Below are positions 6,359 through 10,729 of a DNA stretch of 10,729 bases, piece after piece; positions within the stretch are counted from its first letter, which is position 1; each line of letters opens with the position of its first letter. Source of the DNA: CAYLLT01 sp964591605 (GTDB lineage: Bacteria > Planctomycetota > Phycisphaerae > UBA1845 > PWPN01); NCBI GenBank assembly GCA_964591605.1, contig CAZQEN010000279.1, positions 1 through 10,729 of the forward strand, written 5' to 3'. The notes beneath the pieces are model-generated. The model ran no database searches, was not told where the DNA came from, and worked only from the letters and a program-made list of their open reading frames with translations. Position numbers and translations under genes: made by a program.

Positions 6359-6542
6359 GCCGCTACACCCGCGGGACTCAGGAACCATTGAAGCCAGACG
6401 GAGACCCGGATTCATATACGACCGCGCCGGTCGAAAGGATCGGCCCCCCTGGCCGTCTGCCCAGGACGAGAGCTTACCTCAGGACGGCCCGGGACTCTAT
6501 GGCGACCGGCTGAACCCATGGGAGCGGGTGCGGATGGGACGG

Positions 6543-7013
6543 CTAACCCTGGACGCTGAGCGAGCCGTAGATTTCGTCTTCCGCAGCGACGGGGGCCCTG
6601 CGGGGGCTCGCCGGGTGGTCGGGTGCGTCACCTGATCGATCCGCCCCCAGCTTGTTCATCAACATGACCCAGGTCTCGCGCTGGTATTCGAGGAGCTGGA
6701 GCGCCTCGCGGGCCATGGCGAGATTCCGCTGCACGTTGGCTTCGACGAGCCGGCGGTAGATGTAGTTATAGAGGCCGGCCATCTGGGTGCAGAGGGCCCG
6801 GTCGACGTCGTAGTTGAGGGAGCTGAGCAACTCGAGGACGATCTTCTGGGCGCGACTGAAACCGTTGAACACCTCCTCGAAGTCTTCCTTTTCGAGCCCC
6901 TCGATGCCCTGGCGCGTGAAGCGGATGGCGCCGTCGTAGAGCATCAACTGGAGTTGCTCCGGCGAGGCGGTCATCACCGCGTTGCGAAGGTACTGGTCGG
7001 AAGGCGTTTCCAT
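6543..7013 (-). CDS. fliS: FliS, flagellin export chaperone
   Basis: FliS binds the C-terminus of newly made flagellin in the cytoplasm, prevents early polymerisation and helps its delivery to the flagellar type III export system. The 156-residue protein shows the family hallmark YLRNAVMTASPEQLQLMLYDGAIRF at residues 8-32 (given here only as identification), helical segments to about 124, and the characteristic LYNYIYRRLVEAN at 81-93. After the helical bundle there is a polar tail of some 32 residues ending EIYGSLSVQG, longer than the shortest family members. ATG at 7013 gives the standard N-terminus; no Shine-Dalgarno site precedes it. It lies 116 bases after fliD, the usual flagellar neighbour order, and is followed by the TPR gene. 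Confidence 0.95.
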   Translation of the reverse strand: METPSDQYLRNAVMTASPEQLQLMLYDGAIRFTRQGIEGLEKEDFEEVFNGFSRAQKIVLELLSSLNYDVDRALCTQMAGLYNYIYRRLVEANVQRNLAMAREALQLLEYQRETWVMLMNKLGADRSGDAPDHPASPRRAPVAAEDEIYGSLSVQG

Positions 7014-7024
7014 CGGCGATGAAG

Positions 7025-7032
7025 TTATCGGT
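7025..7032 (-). promoter_or_regulatory. Candidate sigma-28-type -10 element ahead of fliS
   Basis: On the minus strand this reads ACCGATAA, seven of eight bases of the flagellar sigma-28 -10 consensus GCCGATAA. Sixteen bases upstream is only TGAA, a weak match to the -35 TAAA. Transcription would start a few bases before the fliS ATG, nearly leaderless, which would fit the missing Shine-Dalgarno site. A related TCCGATAA lies upstream of fliD at 10327-10334 with no -35 partner. One short match in GC-rich DNA can arise by chance. Confidence 0.2.
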
Positions 7033-7129
7033 TACACGGCATAGCCAATTCAGTTAGCGACGGCCCCGGTGCTCCTCAGGGGATCACGGTGCCCCGCCCG
7101 AATCCTGGGAACGCTGCGGCGAACTTCCG

Positions 7130-10100
7130 TCATCTCAGATTGAAGCTGCTGCTCGACGCGAGACTGGACGCGAGGCTCGACAGGGAGGCGAGGGCGGACT
7201 GCTGGCTCTGGAGGGCGGCGAGGGCCGTCTCCATGGCCTGGAACTGGGCGTAGAGCCGCGCTTCCTTGATGTCGAGGAGCTTCTGCATTTCCTGGGCCCG
7301 GCGGTTGAAGAGGTCAATGCGGTCCTGGGTGTCGTCGGCCTTCTGGCTCAGGAGGCCGGTGCCTGTCTGGGTGAGGCCGTCGATGACATCCTCCAGGCGG
7401 GCGGCGAAGCCGTGCTTGGTGACCTTGCCGGACTCGTTCTTGCTGGTGAGGGTGAAGAGCTTCTCGACGCCCTCGGGGTCGGCCTCGAAGGCCTCGCGGA
7501 ACCTGTCCTCATCGAACTGCAGGCGGGCGCCGCTGCCGACGGTGATGCCGACCTGGCTGAGCCGCCGGTAGGTCAGGCCCTGACCGGTTGCGGAACCTGA
7601 AACCAGCGAAAAGATTCGATCGCGGGTCTGCTGGACGGCGGAATCGCCGAGCAGGATCCCCCGCTCCTGGGTTTCGGGGATGTACTGGGTGAGGTCGTCG
7701 ATGCGGTCGAGGGTGTCGTTGATGGTTTCGACGAAGCTCCCGATATCGCTGACGACCTGGTCGACGTCGCGGGCGACGGTCACGTCCACGGGCTGGCTGC
7801 CGGCGGCCTTCAGGTCGAGGGTGAGGCCGTCGACGACGTTCTTGACGGTGTTGGAGCCGCTGGTGAGGACGACGGAGCTGGGCGAATCGATGCTGCCGAC
7901 CACGATTTTGGCGTCGCGGGCGTCGGAAAGCGTGGAGAGGGAGAGCCAGGTCGAGCCGAGGCTGAAATTGACGCGGCCGATCGCCCCGGTGGTGCTCGAG
8001 CTGATGATAAGCCGGTACGGCGCGATGGCGCTGCCATCGTTGATGATGCTGGCGCGGAGGCCGGCGCTGGATTCGTTGATTTTTGTCACCAGCGTATCAA
8101 GCGTGTCGCCGGCCGTGACCTCGATCCGGCGGGCCAGGGCGCCGTCGATGGTGGTGCCTTCGGCGGTGCCCAGCAGGTTGAGATCGGCGGCGGTGGTTCC
8201 GCCGTTTTCGGTGACCTGCAGCTTACCGGCACCGCCCGCAGTGTCGGTCAGGAGGATTCCGTCGCCGGTCGAGTTGATGGAGGCGGTGACGCCGATGGCG
8301 GCGGCGTTGATCGCCTTGAGGACGTCGCCGACGGTCTTCTGGGAGGCGCTCAGGGTGATGGTGGCGGTGAGGCCGGTGCTGGAGGCGATGCGGAAGCTCG
8401 AGAGGGCGACCCCGCGTCCGGCGTTGAGCGAGGAGAGCAGGGTGTTCTCGCCGATGTAGCGGAGCTGCAGGTCGCCGCCGGCCACGGCGCCGTCGGAGGC
8501 GACGGCCAGATGCAGATCGGTGGCAGCGGTGCCGCCGACGGCGGCGATCTGCCCGCCGGCGATGTCCTGGATAATCAGGCTGGTTCCGCCGTTTGCGACC
8601 TGGGCCCGGAAGGCCTGCTGATTCGAGCCATCGCGGTAGGCGTTGATTTTCTCGACGACGCCCTGGAGGGTCTCGACGCCGGCCAGGTCGACGTTGACGG
8701 TGGCGGTGGCGCCGCCGACGGTGCGATCGATGGAGAGCGAGGTGGTGTCGACGCCCTGGCCGCCGTTGAGCGACGAGAGCAGGACGGTGTTCAGGCCGGC
8801 CTTGAGGCGGAGCGAGGTGATCGTCCCGGAGGAGAAGTCGCCGGTGAGGCCGAGGTCTTCGATGGCCCGGGAGTCGTTGAGGGCCTCGATGCTGCTGGTG
8901 CCCGCGCCGACGGTGTTGTCGGTCAGCACGAGGTGGAGCTTGTCGGGGGAGATTGCGGCGGAGAGGGCGCCGTCGTTGCCGGTCGCGTATTGAATGGCGC
9001 GGAGCACGGCGCCGAGGCTGTCGACGCGGTAGATGGATCCGCCGGTGATTCCGCCGGCCGCCACGTCGGCGACGATGCCCAGGTCGGCGGCGGCGAAGCC
9101 GCTCACATCCTCGACCTTGAAATTGGAGGTGGTGCCGCCGGAGGTGTCGCTCAGGATGATCCTGCTGCTGCTGAGGGAGGCGGTGACGGAGACTCCGCTG
9201 GAGTTGATGGCGTTGACGACGTCCTGAAGCGTCTGTGCGCCGGAGAGATCGACCTGGGCGGTCTGGCCGGCGCGGTTGGTGAGGCGGATGGTGCCGAGGC
9301 GGACGCCCCGGCCGTCGTTGAGCTCGGCCAGGTTGGTGCTGAAGCGAAGGACGCCGGAGAGGTTCACGTCGACCTGACGGCCGTCGCGGAGGGTGAAGCG
9401 GAGGTCGTCATTGATGCCGTCGACGCGGACGCCGTTGCCGTCGTTAAGGCGGCTGAGCGGCGACTCGTTGACGAGGCTGACCAGGTTGGTTCCGACGATC
9501 TGCCCGGCGCCGGTGCCGGCGATGCCCAGGTCGGCGGCGGTGAATCCGCCGTTGAGGTCGGCGACGGTGAGGCTGCCGGTGGCCAGGCCGGTCTGATCGG
9601 TGAGGACCAGGTGGTCGCCTTCGATGGCGGCGGTCACGCGGGCGGTGGACTGCCGGTTGATCGCGTCAAGAACCTCCTGGAGGTTCGTGGCGGTCCGCAG
9701 GTCGACGTCGGCGGCGGCGCCCGAGCGGTCGGTGATGCGGATGATTCCGCGGCGCACGCCGGCGATGCCGTTGAGGTCGGCCAGGAGCGTGGTGGGGGCG
9801 ACGTTTCCGCGGCCGGTCTCGAAGGTGAGGGTGCCGGCCCCGATGGTGGCATCGCGCGAGGTATACCCGGCTGAGACGAGCTGGTGCGTCGAGACGAGGT
9901 TCTTGACCAGGAAGCTGTAGGTATCCAGCGGGGTGTTTTTGGTGGCGGTGGCAGTGAGGACGTCCTCGTTGGAGCTGGTCGCCTTTCTGACGGTGAAGGC
10001 GTCGGACTTGGCGAGGCGGCCGGCGACGCCCTTGGCCGACAGGAATCGCGCGACCAGCTCGGTGTAGGCGGTCTTGATCTGGGTGGCCTCGGTGATCCGC

Positions 10101-10207
10101 GTCTTGAGCTGATTGAGCGGTCTGGCCTCGATGGCCATCAGCTTGGCGACGAGTTCCTGGATGTTGATGCCGGAGATGAGTCCGACACTGCTGCTGATGG
10201 TACCCAT
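7130..10207 (-). CDS. fliD: FliD, flagellar filament cap (hook-associated protein 2), enlarged
   Basis: FliD forms the cap at the filament tip that guides flagellin folding. The N-terminus MGTISSSVGLISGINIQEL with LMAIEARPLNQL matches the family, and the C-terminal part (about 775-1025) is the conserved FliD C-domain with a coiled coil near 955-1005 (KEARLYAQFQAMETAL). At 1025 residues it is about twice the common size. The excess is a beta-rich centre of repeats of the flagellin hook IN type. Units start with L..LN.G.GV at about 142, 251, 293, 478 and 591, and full units end in AADLGI-like motifs near 224, 373, 562 and 672. The copy at 251-292 has only a first half; segments at about 390-455 and 690-755 look like second halves. 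ATG at 10207 has a good AAGGA site 7 bases upstream; GTG at 10252 would add 15 non-conserved residues. It heads the block fliD-fliS-TPR. Confidence 0.93.
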   Translation of the reverse strand: MGTISSSVGLISGINIQELVAKLMAIEARPLNQLKTRITEATQIKTAYTELVARFLSAKGVAGRLAKSDAFTVRKATSSNEDVLTATATKNTPLDTYSFLVKNLVSTHQLVSAGYTSRDATIGAGTLTFETGRGNVAPTTLLADLNGIAGVRRGIIRITDRSGAAADVDLRTATNLQEVLDAINRQSTARVTAAIEGDHLVLTDQTGLATGSLTVADLNGGFTAADLGIAGTGAGQIVGTNLVSLVNESPLSRLNDGNGVRVDGINDDLRFTLRDGRQVDVNLSGVLRFSTNLAELNDGRGVRLGTIRLTNRAGQTAQVDLSGAQTLQDVVNAINSSGVSVTASLSSSRIILSDTSGGTTSNFKVEDVSGFAAADLGIVADVAAGGITGGSIYRVDSLGAVLRAIQYATGNDGALSAAISPDKLHLVLTDNTVGAGTSSIEALNDSRAIEDLGLTGDFSSGTITSLRLKAGLNTVLLSSLNGGQGVDTTSLSIDRTVGGATATVNVDLAGVETLQGVVEKINAYRDGSNQQAFRAQVANGGTSLIIQDIAGGQIAAVGGTAATDLHLAVASDGAVAGGDLQLRYIGENTLLSSLNAGRGVALSSFRIASSTGLTATITLSASQKTVGDVLKAINAAAIGVTASINSTGDGILLTDTAGGAGKLQVTENGGTTAADLNLLGTAEGTTIDGALARRIEVTAGDTLDTLVTKINESSAGLRASIINDGSAIAPYRLIISSSTTGAIGRVNFSLGSTWLSLSTLSDARDAKIVVGSIDSPSSVVLTSGSNTVKNVVDGLTLDLKAAGSQPVDVTVARDVDQVVSDIGSFVETINDTLDRIDDLTQYIPETQERGILLGDSAVQQTRDRIFSLVSGSATGQGLTYRRLSQVGITVGSGARLQFDEDRFREAFEADPEGVEKLFTLTSKNESGKVTKHGFAARLEDVIDGLTQTGTGLLSQKADDTQDRIDLFNRRAQEMQKLLDIKEARLYAQFQAMETALAALQSQQSALASLSSLASSLASSSSFNLR

Positions 10208-10214
10208 GCTTGTT

Positions 10215-10219
10215 TCCTT
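10215..10219 (-). promoter_or_regulatory. Ribosome binding site of fliD
   Basis: AAGGA on the minus strand lies 7 bases before the ATG at 10207. It is the clearest Shine-Dalgarno site in the window and decides this start over the GTG at 10252. Confidence 0.7.
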
Positions 10220-10605
10220 GAGCGCGCGCAGAGCGTCCGCCCGCAAAACCACCTGTATTCATCGGCGATTCGACCGGGTCCACTCGACTGATCGTCGGGT
10301 CTGCAATGCTGAGCGGGCCGGCCGGGTTATCGGACGGCTCGGGCGCCCGGGAACGGTCCCCCTGCCGCGAACACCTCGATGGCCTGTGCCGGGATGGGAA
10401 CTGGTGCGGATGCCGCATCCCGAGGAGAGGGCCTGATCTGTGGTCGACACGTGGGAAGTCGTCAAGGGGGTTGGTCTGCGTCTCGATCCGAGTCGGGGGT
10501 TCGAGGTGCGGGGCGAGGCAGACATGAGCGGTGAGCACTGAGCGGTGCCGCGGAATTGGGTTCGTTTTGCAGCCGCAGAGGGACGCGGATGAGTAGCCCG
10601 GCGCC

Positions 10606-10633
10606 GATTGCGGATTGCGGATTGCGGATTGGG
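10606..10633. repeat. Heptamer tandem repeat GATTGCG, four units
   Basis: Three perfect GATTGCG units (10606-10626) are followed by GATTGGG (10627-10633). The array lies 12 bases from the larger GTCGAAA array and shares its 7-base period but not its sequence. It resembles the ATTGCCR units at 1055-1075. Confidence 0.85.
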
Positions 10634-10645
10634 GACGTGGGGAAG

Positions 10646-10729
10646 GTCGAAAGTCGAAAGTCGAAAATCGAAAGTCGAAAGTCGAAAGTCGAAAGTCGAA
10701 AGTCGAAAGTCGAAAGTCGAAAGTCGAAA
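10646..10729. repeat. Heptamer tandem repeat GTCGAAA, at least twelve units
   Basis: Twelve consecutive 7-base units fill 84 bases to the end of the window. Only the fourth unit differs (ATCGAAA at 10667-10673). The array continues past the edge, so its full length is unknown. It lies about 440 bases upstream of the fliD start in non-coding DNA. The near-perfect identity of units points to recent slippage or unequal exchange. Confidence 0.92.

Larger units (their letters stand above)
10208..10729. other. Gene-free region upstream of fliD
   Basis: I find no credible gene: frames on both strands give Arg/Ser/Pro-rich products. It should contain the fliD promoter, but no convincing sigma-70, sigma-54 or complete sigma-28 site is visible. 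The 10-base palindrome CGGGCGCCCG lies at 10340-10349. The right part is made of two heptamer repeat arrays listed separately. Confidence 0.55.

Noticed and set aside
6285..6360. Lipobox in the TPR protein signal (TIGC)
   Set aside because: The residue three before Cys23 is Thr rather than Leu, Val or Ile, and a normal signal peptidase I site AWAQA follows.
6359..6542. Promoter with TATATG ahead of the TPR gene
   Set aside because: The TATATG on the minus strand near 6411-6416 has no -35 box at a usable distance.
8510..9874. Plus-strand open frame of 454 codons opposite fliD
   Set aside because: It is antisense to fliD, and its repetitive Gly/Ala/Asp/Val composition simply mirrors the fliD repeats.

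Overview
The window is GC-rich chromosomal DNA from a flagellated bacterium, most likely a planctomycete and possibly a member of the Phycisphaerae. This placement is inference. It rests on a secreted protein carrying dockerin repeats behind a GWRSV...HGAAG-type module that I associate with planctomycetes, on intergenic heptamer repeats of the ATCGGAAATCGG style, on weak or absent Shine-Dalgarno sites, and on base composition. No marker gene settles it.

Layout. 1-226 is gene-free and holds small hairpins. 227-2357 carries two minus-strand amino acid genes: an AlaC-like aminotransferase (2357 to 1149), followed by hisH (1051 to 227). The hisH gene contains about 73 extra in-frame codons made of palindromic repeats. 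The 97-base gap between the two genes is almost filled by heptamer repeats that form a 17-bp inverted repeat. 2358-3228 is a long gene-free divergent spacer with a G-quadruplex-type 14-mer repeat and several dyads. 3229-4986 (plus) encodes a secreted protein with two copies of a module-plus-dockerin unit. It converges on a minus-strand block: fliD (10207 to 7130), fliS (7013 to 6543) and an exported TPR protein (6358 to 5006). 10208-10729 is gene-free and ends in two heptamer arrays, the second of which runs off the window.

How the genes work together. HisH supplies ammonia to HisF in histidine synthesis, and the aminotransferase acts in alanine/pyruvate-glutamate metabolism, so the left block is amino acid housekeeping. 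FliD is the flagellar filament cap and FliS the flagellin export chaperone, so the right block is late flagellar assembly; the TPR protein is co-oriented but has no proven flagellar role. The dockerin protein is an extracellular or cell-surface protein of unknown role.

The most unusual feature is the hisH insertion. One palindromic repeat family is present in both orientations, with unit periods of 33 and 27 bp. All are multiples of three, and the paired changes between the two versions keep the hairpin stem intact. It resembles in principle the Rickettsia palindromic elements that insert in frame into genes. A second theme is period-seven repeats with different unit sequences in three arrays or array pairs at two separate loci.
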